Below, in pieces: positions 7,637-15,232 of a DNA stretch of 15,232 nucleotides. Below the pieces are notes generated by a model. It was not told the origin of the DNA. It saw nothing but the letters and a program-made list of their open reading frames with translations, and did not search any database. A program made the position numbers and the translations under genes. The first letter of the stretch is position 1, and every line of letters begins with the position of its first letter. Source of the stretch: Russula earlei (lineage: Eukaryota; Basidiomycota; Agaricomycetes; Russulales; Russulaceae); assembly GCA_025769875.1 (NCBI GenBank), contig JAGFNK010001078.1, positions 1 through 15,232 on the forward strand, given 5' to 3'.

Positions 7637-7956
7637 TGTCAAGACACGTACTGCTGATCCATGTGGACTCAGGAGCAGGTGGGCAAGGGTTGGAACAGAT
7701 GGTATGCGGTGTAGGCGGCGTTGAACAGGAGGACGAGCAAAATGACTAGAATGTACCAGATGGGGACTGGCACATGTAACTGGAGGCAGAGGCGAAGACT
7801 GGAGGCCAGTGCAGCGAGAGGGCTTTAAACAAGGTGATCGTTGAAGAGTACCTTGGAAGCGAGGGGAGTCTTTAAACTGAGTGGTCGCGGGGGAGTACCC
7901 AGGAAGATGAGAGTATCACAAATGGACAGTCTGATGACTGCCATGCTTTATGGGGG

Positions 7957-7964
7957 CTTATATA
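7957..7964 (-). promoter_or_regulatory. TATA box of element M LTR
   Basis: TATATAAG on the minus strand, about 500 bases into the LTR. The same octamer is at 12697-12704 in the related solo LTR. Confidence 0.55.
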
Positions 7965-8090
7965 CAGTGTGCAGGGTCGATTACAAAGAACTGGAACTAT
8001 TCTAGACCCTTTGGTACCATCCAATAGGACTACAGAGGCATAAACTTGCTGGTGTCAAGTTTCAGGCTTACTGAGCGTATTACTGATCAT

Positions 8091-8205
8091 TGTGGAGCGA
8101 TGACATCATTATGATGTCACTGTGGAGCGCTTAGTGAGCCTATGAGGTCACTGTGGAGTCACTCAGTCAGCCATGATGTCATTGGAGCCTTGATGACATC
8201 AGATG
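8091..8205. repeat. Imperfect 30-bp tandem repeat in LTR U3 with CRE-like motifs
   Basis: Four diverged units begin TGTGGAG or TTGGAG at about 8091, 8121, 8152 and 8182, and three end in GTCA near the next unit. They contain TGACATCA (8101-8108, 8194-8201) and TGATGTCA (8112-8119, 8174-8181), with TGAGGTCA at 8143-8150. Each differs by one base from the palindromic CRE/ATF site TGACGTCA. Lying upstream of the LTR's TATA box, they may be enhancer units; that role is inference. Confidence 0.6.
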
Positions 8206-8464
8206 AGTTATGCAACAGTTTCTAAGAGTTTGTGCCGCTGTTTTGTGTTCCTGGTGGCTGGGTGACCATGTGGCTGCCACGCTATGACTACCCGATTGGG
8301 AATGTGTGCCTGGTCATGTTATGGTGCCTTTGCAATAGCGATATCTTGCACCGCAGGAGGGATAGCCCAAGAAACGGAAGGGAGTTGGTAACACAAGGTA
8401 AGAGAGGTCTCTCTTGAGTGGAATAAGACCATATATGGCCAGTACCTGGCCTTGGTTCATAACA

Positions 8465-8478
8465 TTCATCCCCTCTTT
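8465..8478 (-). other. Polypurine tract of element M
   Basis: Minus-strand AAAGAGGGGATGAA lies directly before the LTR start at 8464. It is the expected primer for plus-strand DNA synthesis in LTR retrotransposons. Confidence 0.65.
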
Positions 8479-8711
8479 ATAGACTTGTTGCTCCTGCAAT
8501 GGTAGGGATTCATTTCTTTGGAAGGTGGAGTAGTTTGCATATGAAAAGTCGAAGTCTGTTCATTTGTGGGGAGTTCCTTCTTGTTCTATGGATTACTTTG
8601 GGGGTAGCTGTGGTCGATTGGGTGCATGTGATCGCAGGAGTTCTCTGAAAGGTTCTTTGGTGGCGAGGGTAAAGGTAGTCATTGACAGAGGTCATGATGA
8701 GAGTTGTTAGT
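8479..8711. other. Pol 3' untranslated stretch of element M
   Basis: Between the pol stop at 8712 and the polypurine tract. It holds a short open stretch on the minus strand with no recognisable domain and is probably untranslated leader to the LTR. Confidence 0.4.
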
Positions 8712-11700
8712 TTAGGGGTTACTCCTGGTGGGAATCATTTTAAGCGCCTTTGGATATTTCTGATGGAAGTCTTTGACAAGTGATTGCGCTCTTGATAGGT
8801 TAGATGCTGGTTCCCAAGTATTTTCTGCAGCAGCGTACCCTCTCCATTTAACTAGGTATTGGATCCCTTTGCGGTTTGGGGAGAGTCGAGAGTTTAAGAT
8901 CTGTTCTACTTTGTATTTCTCTTCTCCTTTGACTAGTACCGGTAGCGGGTTTGAGAAGTTAGGGCCATGGGCAATGGTTTCTTTCTAAGGTTTGATCAGG
9001 GAGTGGTGAAAAACTGGGTGTATCTTCCAAGACTTTGGTAGTTCGAGACGAACATTTACTGGATATGCAGTGACAACTTTGAATGGTCCATAGCGTCGAG
9101 GGGCTAGTTTTGCTTTTGGGTGAGTGGTTCGTAGATTTGTGGCTTCCAACCATACTTGATCCCCTTCTTTAAAATGAAATGTGGAGGATTGAGGTCCTGA
9201 TTGCTTCATGATCTCAGTTGCTCGGTTCAGGGAGGCAGCTACTTCTTCTCTGAGCTGGTTTAGTCTCGTTAGTCTTTCTTGGATTGAAGGGAACTTTGAT
9301 GTAAAGGCAAGGGGCGGAGCAAATGTTGGGTTAAAGCCATACCAGACCTCAAAAGGGGGTTTGTTCGTGGCACTGTGTTGTCTGGCATTATGTGCAAACT
9401 CCATAAAGGGAACTAGTTCTGCCCAATTGTCCGCTTGATGGTTGCAAAATATTCGTAGGTATTGTTCTAGTTCTTGGTTAACTCATTCTGTTTCTCCATC
9501 TGTCTGTGGGTGATATGCCATGCTCAATGATACTTTGACATCTAACTTCTTCCATAGTTCTTGAGTAACTTTTGCTGCAAATTGAGGGCCTCTGTCTGAT
9601 ATTATTTGTGTCAGGAGGCCTATTCTTCCCCAGACATTGTTCATGATTAGTGTTGCTGTTTCATCTGCTGTGATTGTCTTGTGGCAAGGGGTAACGATTA
9701 TTGCTTTGCTGAATTGATCTACCACAACTAGGAGGCTGTCAAAGCCTTGTGAAGCCAGTAGGTCCATGATAAAGTCCATACTAATGCTTTTCCATACTTC
9801 TCCAGCTGGTGTAATTGGTACAAGGGGTGTTTCTGTCTTTGGGTGGTTCTTTGTGCTTTGGCAAATTGCGCAACTGTCTACGTAACTTTTGACATAGGTT
9901 AGCATTCCTGGCCACCAATAGTTTCGGCTGATTAGTTCGTAAGTTTTCCATTGGCCAGGATGCCCAGTGGTGAGGGAGTCATGATGTAGTTTCAGAATTT
10001 TCTTTCTTCGGGTGTCATTGTTTGGGATATAGACTTTTCCTTTGAATAATATTAGTCCATCTTCGAGGTTCCAGTCTTGTAAGCCTTTGGATAGTCGTCT
10101 TGGTCCATTCTTTATAATGATTGCTAATGCGTTAGATACTTCTGGGTCGTAGTCTTTACTAGATCGTAGTTGTTGTCGAAGTTCTTGGTCACTGATTGGT
10201 TCTGTAGCAGAGGTGCGTGTTGCTCTAACTTTAAAAAATTTGTCATCTAGGAGCACCTTTCCATTGTTTTCGCTTTGTATCCCCTCTTTAAAGTCTGGCC
10301 GCCTGGACAGACCATCTGCTTTGTTCATAGTTCCTGGGTGATGGGTGATAGTGAAGTCAAAATTGCTGAGAAGGAGTGCCCATCGGGCTTGTTGTCTCAT
10401 GAGTTTTTGTTTTGTCATGAAGTATGTCAAGTTATTGTGGTCTGTCCATAGATCAATGGGGTGTGTAGCGCCTTCAAGGTAGTGTTGGAAGTGCCAGAGG
10501 GATGAGATGATGGCAAGGAGTTCTTTATCATAGATCATGTAATTTTGTTGTGCAGGGTCCAATGATTTCGAAAAATAGGCTATTGGGTGATATCTATTGA
10601 ATTCATCAGGTTGTTCCAAGATTGTGCCGACTGCAAAGTTGCTTGCATTGCAGATGAGTCAAAAGGGTTTAGTATGATCAGGTAACATGAGGATTGGGGC
10701 CATTGTGAATGCTTGGACTAGTTTTGAAATGCTTGTTCTTCATCATCTTCCCACTTGAAGGTGTTTTCTTTCTTTGTTAAGTTAAACAAGGGTCACGCTA
10801 TCCGTGAGTATTGGTGGATAAATCGTCGATAGAAGTTGCAGAATCCTAGAAATGCTTGTACTTCTGTAACGTTGGTCGGAGTAGGCCACTTTGTAATGCC
10901 TATTAACTTGTCTTGGTCCATCGATATTCATCCTTGGGAGATATTGATGCCTAGGTAACTAATAAAGGTTTGTCAAAAAGCACATTTCTCTGGTTTTAGT
11001 ATAAGTCATGGTCTTGGAGTGTCTTTAGGACTTTGTGTGTCCAGTCATCTAATTCATTCAAGGTTTGTGCCATGATTAGTATATCATCTAGGTAAACGAC
11101 CACTCGTTCAGTGGCAATATATTTTGCTAGGATGGTGTTCATAAAGTGTTGGAAAGTGGCTGGAGCGTTGCAGAGACCAAATGTCATTATCAATGGATCA
11201 AAGAGTCCTAATGGTGTCTTGAATGCTGCAAGGTGTTCATCGCCCTATCTTAGGTGGATATTGTTGTATCCCCATCGTACATCAAACTTGGTGAAGTATT
11301 GAGCTCCTTGGAGTTTGTCGATTAATTCAGGAATCAAAGGTAGGTAGTGGATATGCGTCTTTGATAGTTGCTGCATTCAGGGCTCTGTAGTCTTGTACCA
11401 GTCGTAGATTTCCTCCTTTCTTTTCTACAAAGAAGGATAGACTGGCAATAGCTGCTTTTGATGGTCGGATAGTGCCTCTTTTCAAGTGTTCATCTAAGTA
11501 TTCCTTTAAGGCTTGTAGTTCTTTGGGAGTAAGTCGATAGATACCAGAATCGCGTCAGGCGACCCCTGGTTTCAGATTGATTGCATGGTCCCATGGTTGG
11601 TGAGCAGGAAGGCATTGAGAGGCTTGTTCGTCGAAAACCTTTCGCCATTTCAAGAACTGGGCAGGGATAAGTTCATGTAATGTCTTGGGGGGTGTTTCTG

Positions 11701-12006
11701 CATGGGCTAGTTTGGTAGCTGTGGTTGATTTGGCTCTTATGCTGATCGTCACTGGTCTAAATGCATTGTAGATTTGTTCGTCAACACATGGGTTCAATAG
11801 TCCTTCAGTATCTGGGAAGATTAGTGCAGCAACATTTGCGAACTCAGGTTCTTCTTCTTCAGGAAAAGTAAGCGCTTGTATTTGGTAATTCTGTGTTCCA
11901 GATGCAGATGCAATGGTTATGCTTGGGTGCGTGGTAAGGCAGGTTCGGGGGCAATTCCTCAGCGTGATTGTGTCATTTGCCCAATCAATATCCAGGTTGT
12001 CATGTT
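8712..12006 (-). pseudogene. Ty3/gypsy pol (element M): RT, RNase H, integrase, chromodomain; broken
   Basis: Starts after the solo LTR scar with DNLDIDWANDTITL. RT: KRGTIRPSKAAIA, FVEKKGGNLRLVQDYRALN and catalytic YLDD (11083-11094). RNase H, about 10660-10320: the expected catalytic Asp is Asn (CNASNFAVG, codon 10647-10649); DHNNLTYF and ADGLSRRPDF follow. Integrase: HHCC region about 9845-9990 (HHDSLTTGHPG, CAICQ); D,D,E at 9774-9776, 9594-9596 and 9486-9488, with exact DD35E spacing. A chromodomain follows (8796-8915). Lesions: TGA at 11555, 10973, 10928, 10793, 10659 and 9483 (plus-strand coordinates of TCA). TAG at 11245 and 8986. A 4-base duplication near 11338-11345. One-base losses near 10998 and 10722-10725. 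The stretch 10619-9486 is still open. Confidence 0.9.
8796..8915 (-). other. Chromodomain of element M integrase
   Basis: Starts YKVEQIL (8901-8915) and includes YLVKWRGY and NTWEP, ending near 8796. These are the aromatic and tryptophan positions typical of chromodomains, which bind methylated histone tails and steer chromoviruses into heterochromatin. The domain carries no stop codon. Pol ends about 80 bases later at 8712. Confidence 0.85.
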
Positions 12007-12011
12007 GTAGC
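12007..12011. repeat. Target-site duplication of solo LTR 3, left
   Basis: GTAGC, identical to 12974-12978. Confidence 0.9.
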
Positions 12012-12219
12012 TGTCATGAACCATTCTCCGGAGAGGGCCCTTGAAGGACCCTTCCTTATAGGAGGAAACCCAGCCTCTATGGTGTCACCCTGTTCACACG
12101 AGCAAAAGGGGTGAGTAGAGGTGTCCACAATATCACGCGTGCATTGTTGCGCGAGCGATTCTCGGCACAATCAACATACAGCAAGCCCCACTTAATGGCA
12201 ACCCTTCTAGCAATAAAGG

Positions 12220-12430
12220 ACAGTATAAGGGCCCTTCTAGGGACCCTTTAGGACGACTCTAGGTGCTCTACAAGGGGTACTAACCTGGTATCAAAGACTC
12301 TACAACGTGTTATTAGACCAACTCTAATAACTATAGAATGAACTATAAGGCAATACTAAGGACCTTAATAGAAGTATTAGGGTCGACTCTAAGGACCCTA
12401 ATAGAGCTATATAAGGGCCTTATAAGATAA
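12220..12430. repeat. Degenerate short repeats in solo LTR 3
   Basis: Many variants of CTAAGGACCCTAATAG and of AAGGGCCCTTCTAGG occur in both senses, for example at about 12228-12250, 12355-12375 and 12389-12425. The order is irregular, so this is a cluster of related words rather than a clean tandem array. Confidence 0.55.
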
Positions 12431-12581
12431 CACTATTCCCTAACCAATCTCCAAGTCCTCAAATGACCAGCCCTAAACTAACTAACAGGAAATGAATCAG
12501 GTGCTCGCATGTGCACTAGAACAGCAAACACGTGGACATTGAAGGCTCTTACTCATCAGGAAAAGCCTTCTTACTCAGCAG

Positions 12582-12613
12582 CTTACTGAGCATGACTGAG
12601 CATGCTCAGTAAG
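12582..12613. repeat. Inverted repeat in U3 of solo LTR 3
   Basis: CTTACTGAGCATG (12582-12594) is the exact reverse complement of 12601-12613, with a 6-base spacer. A 14-bp perfect palindrome (12596-12609) overlaps it. TTACTCA occurs nearby at 12549, 12571 and 12628. The cluster lies 60-150 bases upstream of the TATA box. Confidence 0.7.
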
Positions 12614-12696
12614 TGCACCCCAACTTCTTACTCAGCACTCTATTGTGCTTGATAACAAGGTTACGACTTGTTCTCTATTTAGCAGTTCTCTTGTAG

Positions 12697-12704
12697 TATA
12701 TAAG
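12697..12704 (+). promoter_or_regulatory. TATA box of solo LTR 3
   Basis: TATATAAG on the plus strand, the same octamer as in element M's LTR. Confidence 0.55.
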
Positions 12705-12973
12705 CGCTCAATAAAGTAGCAGACAGTCCTCAGACTGTCCATTTGTTTACAGCACTCTCCATTCCTGGGATACTCCTTTAAGGACTGTCCCCTTGTGTCT
12801 ATCCTGGCCTCCTCTCTGTGTGATTGCTCTACTCTCATGGTAACCATGCCTCTCTGGTATCTGTTACTACTCTGGACTTTACTCCTTGCCCATGCCGTCT
12901 TGGACATCTATCAACTAGTCTTTGAGCTTATCCCTCGCTCTTGAACTGGATAGTTCAACAGTGAGTCTTGACA

Positions 12974-12978
12974 GTAGC
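12974..12978. repeat. Target-site duplication of solo LTR 3, right
   Basis: GTAGC, identical to 12007-12011. It encodes part of the GTDWLQ protease segment of the host element. Confidence 0.9.
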
Positions 12979-13457
12979 CAATCTGTTCCTAAAATGATGT
13001 CGTGATCTCCAATGTTAGTGACAAGGAATTCTGCTTGTTCATCATGAGTAGCGCCTGTGTGCACTTGAATGCAAAGTCTTTGGATGGTGCTAAAGCGTAT
13101 TAGTCCATTGGCATTTTGTGTCCCATCTACATTTTGTGCTGGCAATGGTTTGGTCATAGTTTGGAGGTGCAGGTGGTGTCTTTGTGCAAATCATTTGTGG
13201 ATTATCATTCCTTCTGCTCCACTGTCGAGCAGGGCTCTTGCACCGATTTCTTTGCCACTTGTCTTCCCCACTAAAGTAACTTTCAAGGCAATAGATGGGG
13301 AGCGAATATTCTTGGTAAAAACCTTGGGGTAATTGATTTCTCTTTGTAGCATACTGATTTGGACCATGTCCCTTCTCGGTGCAGAAGGGGGTCCAATTAA
13401 AAATCCATAGGAGCAGATCTTGGGCGGAGGATTGAGTCCACAAGTGTTTCTCTCCAA
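12979..13457 (-). pseudogene. Ty3/gypsy protease (element M)
   Basis: Aspartic protease that would cleave Gag-Pol in the virus-like particle. It has ARALLDSGAEGMIIH with the DSGA active site, then a strand ending in GDHDIILGTDWL, the typical distal motif, next to the solo LTR scar at 12978. A TGA at 13191-13193 replaces the residue after IIHK (probably Arg); the frame continues through the rest of the domain. Upstream, the frame overlaps the end of gag. The gag frame closes at TAA 13397-13399 inside a T-run, and a one-base shift there joins gag to this frame. It could be reached by frameshifting or could reflect a lost base. Confidence 0.85.
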
Positions 13458-14561
13458 GTTGTCAATGATGCAACGGGAACAGGTTCTTCTTGCATAGGTT
13501 TGATGTTTTCATCTTGGATGGTTGTAGCTCTGACTGTTTGGGGGTGAGATCCTTGTCGTTGGCGTCCTTGGGCTGCTTTCTTTGCTCTACATTGATTTGC
13601 CATATGGTTCTTCTTTCCACATAATAACAGAGGTTGTTCTTGCATCAAAACTCTTTCTCTGCATCTGTGAGGGGTTTCCTTTCACTTCTGGATTCCCAGG
13701 GTCATTCATTAGGTTCTTCTTGGTACAATTTAATTTCCAATGGATTGTCTGATCCTTGAGTGTTTAATCCTCAGGCACGCACAGAGCGTCCTCCTCGAAA
13801 AGCAGTGGAATTATAGAGGTGGAAAGGTTGTCGAATTCTCTTGCTGCTTTGACAAGGGCTGCAAGTGTAGTTGGTGTCGGTGTGATCCCTAGTATTTTCT
13901 GATATAAGGCCAGGTTAATGTTCTTCCTGAATGCGTACATCTTTGTTCTTTCATCGATGGTAGCTCGTGATGCATGGTGTGACCATTTCTGATACCATTC
14001 ATTAAATGGTAGTTTTCCTTGATAATAGGTGTGCATGGTGTTAGCGGAGGCCAATTCTGCTTCTGCAGGGATGAAGTGATCAGCAAAGGCTTTCTTGAAA
14101 TCATCCCATGATCCATAGTCTGCTACTGTATGAGCCATAGCCTTAGTGGTTTGTTCTCTAGCCCACGCTCTGGTGGGTGTTCCTACTTTAAAGTGGGTTA
14201 GTGCAGTGGCAACCTTCTTGCTTCATCTGTAAAGGGGTCGCCATTGATGTAGTAATAATTGGCCAAAGCTGCCCAAAAGGCTTCTGCATTATCAGCCTTT
14301 CCATCAAAGGGTTCTGCTGCAGTTCTGACAAGGTGTGGATTGCTTGACATGGTGGGGTTCTGAGTTGTTGCAGCTGTAACAATAGGTGGGGCTGAACCTT
14401 GTAATTGAATTCTAGTTGGAGTGAGCGTTCGAGGGACTGCTTGTGGTACATTGCTAATTGTATGAGGAGTAGGTTGTTGGGTATTACGGGGTGAAGGTCC
14501 TGGAGTGGTGCTTGAGTGCTCTGAGCAGTTTCCTAAGATAGCGGTAACTTCTTGAGTTGTT
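13397..14561 (-). pseudogene. Ty3/gypsy gag (element M), capsid and zinc-knuckle part
   Basis: The capsid region starts near MSSNPHLVRTAAEPFDG (ATG at 14350) and runs through AFWAALANYYYINGD. A one-base loss near 14216-14222 shifts the frame. It continues with AHTVADYGSWDDFKKAF and LPFNEWYQKW to about 13770, the pattern of retrotransposon Gag capsids (FDG, W-A, F...F, Y...KW). The frame changes again near 13765-13785. A CCHC knuckle lies at about 13600-13645 (CGKKNHMANQC). Its first Cys is in a neighbouring frame because of a further one-base loss. TGA codons at 13702 and 13645 (plus-strand TCA) fit lost CGA codons. Upstream of the ATG, the same frame is readable back to about 14610 with stops at 14588 and 14573. 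So the real gag may begin in the N-terminal segment annotated separately. Confidence 0.82.
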
Positions 14562-15232
14562 CTAGCTGTAAATCAATTTCTCAATTGTTATAGTAAACCC
14601 AATGTTTCTAGAACGGCTCCACTTGACTGGTTTGTCTAGGAGGAGGCCTGTGTAGTTATAGGGATTGAAGTCTTGAACGTTCTCTGCTCCTGGGGCTGCC
14701 ACTTTAAGTTGTTTGGTGGTAACTTCGTCATTTTCATCTTCATATAACCAAGGGTCAGAAAGGTTTCCATGGTTGATAATAGGTGTACCCACAAATCTTC
14801 CTCGGTAACAGTGATCTTGGGTGTCATAGCTGAGGTTTTCAATAGGAGTGGGATTAGATTTCTTCTTCGTCAGTGATGTCTCTCCTAGTGCTCATAGATC
14901 TAGACAGCAGTTATAGTCCATGGCTGTTGTTCCAAGGATATGCAATGGTGTAGGCCGGTTTTCAGTCAAATGGTGTTGGGTCTTCCTTGGTGCTTTTCTT
15001 AAGTGGATTCGGGAGTATTCTTTGGTGATGCTACTTTGGGTCAAGACTACTCGGGTTTTCCACAAGTATCCTTCGAATTCTGCTGCTGAGATAGCAAAGT
15101 CGTTTATCTCTCTGGTGGGATGTTGATACACCACAAAGTGTGTTGTCCTTAAATGCCAAGCCTGCGTACAATAGTTCTTGAATTCAAGTAGTTCTCTTTT
15201 CAATCGTGTAGGTAGGTTCAGAGCTAAGAAAG
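14562..15232 (-). pseudogene. Unclassified N-terminal gag region or upstream ORF of element M
   Basis: One minus-strand frame is open from the window edge to 14562 except for a TGA at 14892 (plus-strand TCA). It encodes at least 220 residues with no domain I recognise. Visible features are KNYCTQAWHLRTTHFVVYQ, a basic stretch around HLRKAPRKTQ, and an acidic stretch WLYEDENDE. Shifting one base near 14610 would join it to the coiled-coil-like segment GAVLETLGLL that leads into the capsid region. It is therefore either a long N-terminal Gag extension or a separate ORF. Part of it is duplicated at 1031-1321. The start lies outside the window. Confidence 0.55.
14895..15186. repeat. Direct repeat, right copy (partner 1031-1321)
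   Basis: Matches the left copy along its whole length, beginning TAGATCTAGA and ending GAATTCA. Here the sequence continues on both sides without a Tc1 insertion or the junction to element P, so it shows the uninterrupted state. Confidence 0.9.

Larger units (their letters stand above)
7637..8464 (-). mobile_element. 3' LTR of element M
   Basis: On the minus strand it begins TGTTATGAACC at 8464, right after a purine tract, and ends GTGTCTTGACA at 7637 (TG...CA), giving 828 bases. A TATATAAG box lies at 7957-7964, and a 30-bp repeat array (8091-8205) lies upstream of it within U3. Its outer end abuts element P's integrase. Its terminal sequences resemble those of the solo LTR at 12012-12973 (TGTCATGAACC...GTCTTGACA), which suggests related families. 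Without the 5' LTR, the boundary at 7637 rests on the dinucleotide, the resemblance to the other LTR end, and the break in the host frame. Confidence 0.78.
12012..12973 (+). mobile_element. Solo LTR 3, inserted in element M pol
   Basis: 962 bases beginning TGTCATGAACC and ending GAGTCTTGACA, with perfect TGTCA/TGACA ends. It is flanked by identical GTAGC pentamers (12007-12011, 12974-12978). Removing it with one pentamer restores the minus-strand frame across protease and RT (GTDWL to QHDNLDIDW). A TATATAAG at 12697-12704 gives a plus-strand orientation, opposite to its host. Its ends resemble the LTR of element M itself, so a related family is likely, but the bodies look different. It contains a degenerate repeat region (about 12220-12430) and a palindromic cluster (12549-12634). 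The unmutated target duplication suggests a younger insertion. Confidence 0.93.
7637..15232 (-). mobile_element. Ty3/gypsy chromovirus-type retrotransposon (element M), 5' end beyond the window
   Basis: Minus-strand order from the right: gag, protease, RT, RNase H, integrase, chromodomain, polypurine tract, 3' LTR. A chromodomain after integrase is the mark of chromoviruses. Element P's integrase frame stops exactly where the LTR begins at 7637, so element M seems to have inserted there; CACCT at 7632-7636 would be the left target duplication. The 5' LTR and primer-binding site are not in the window, so LTR-LTR divergence cannot be judged. The element carries a solo LTR (12012-12973), about eleven in-frame TGA codons and at least six small frameshifts. 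It is dead. Confidence 0.87.

Noticed and set aside
8232..8499. Short frames on both strands within the element M LTR
   Set aside because: No domain, and they overlap the LTR and its flanking purine tract.
12220..12430. CRISPR-like array
   Set aside because: The words vary in sequence and spacing and occur in both senses; there are no constant repeats with unique spacers, and the context is a fungal LTR.
12632..12907. 91-codon minus-strand frame
   Set aside because: It lies within solo LTR 3, antisense to the TATA box and leader; nothing recognisable is encoded.
1031..15186. The 291-base direct repeat as LTRs of one giant element
   Set aside because: The repeat encodes gag sequence, lacks TG...CA ends, and lies internal to element M on the right; it marks two copies of one family.

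Overview
The window looks like a fungal, probably basidiomycete (Agaricomycete-like), transposon graveyard. No host gene, tRNA, rRNA or CRISPR array is visible. The assignment rests on the repeat types: a Tc1/mariner-type DNA transposon and two Ty3/gypsy retrotransposons, one with a glycine/proline-rich Gag linker and one with a C-terminal chromodomain. Such Ty3 elements are common in mushroom-forming fungi. The organism call is inference.

Layout. (1) 1-1030: 5' part of a Tc1/mariner-like element on the minus strand, cut by the window edge. It sits at a TA inside 1031-1321, a fragment of the gag region of the minus-strand Ty3 family. (2) 1321-7636: decayed plus-strand Ty3 element (element P) with gag, protease, RT, RNase H and the first part of integrase. 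It is interrupted by an unidentified block at about 2743-3819, a solo LTR at 4967-5546 (plus) and a second solo LTR of the same family at 6579-7185 (minus). (3) 7637-15232: minus-strand chromovirus-type Ty3 element (element M), apparently inserted into element P's integrase. Reading from the right it has gag, protease, RT, RNase H, integrase, chromodomain, polypurine tract and 3' LTR. Its 5' LTR and primer-binding site lie beyond the right edge. Its protease/RT junction is split by another solo LTR (12012-12973) with a perfect 5-bp target duplication.

The order of events can be read from the nesting. Element P came first. The solo-LTR family and element M then inserted into P, and a third LTR inserted into M. 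The Tc1 element hit a second copy of M's gag region. None of these genes can work as they stand.

The most informative signal is how the elements decayed. Nearly all in-frame stops are TGA where family motifs expect arginine (CGA). Two direct comparisons inside the window show the same CpG-to-TpG change: a duplicated gag fragment, and the two halves of two target-site duplications. This suggests cytosine methylation and deamination, or a CpG-directed RIP-like process. I do not see an undescribed biological system. The leads worth checking are the CpG-directed decay, the LTR regulatory repeats with apparently decayed CRE-like sites, the large unclassified N-terminal part of element M's gag, and the unidentified 1.08-kb insertion.
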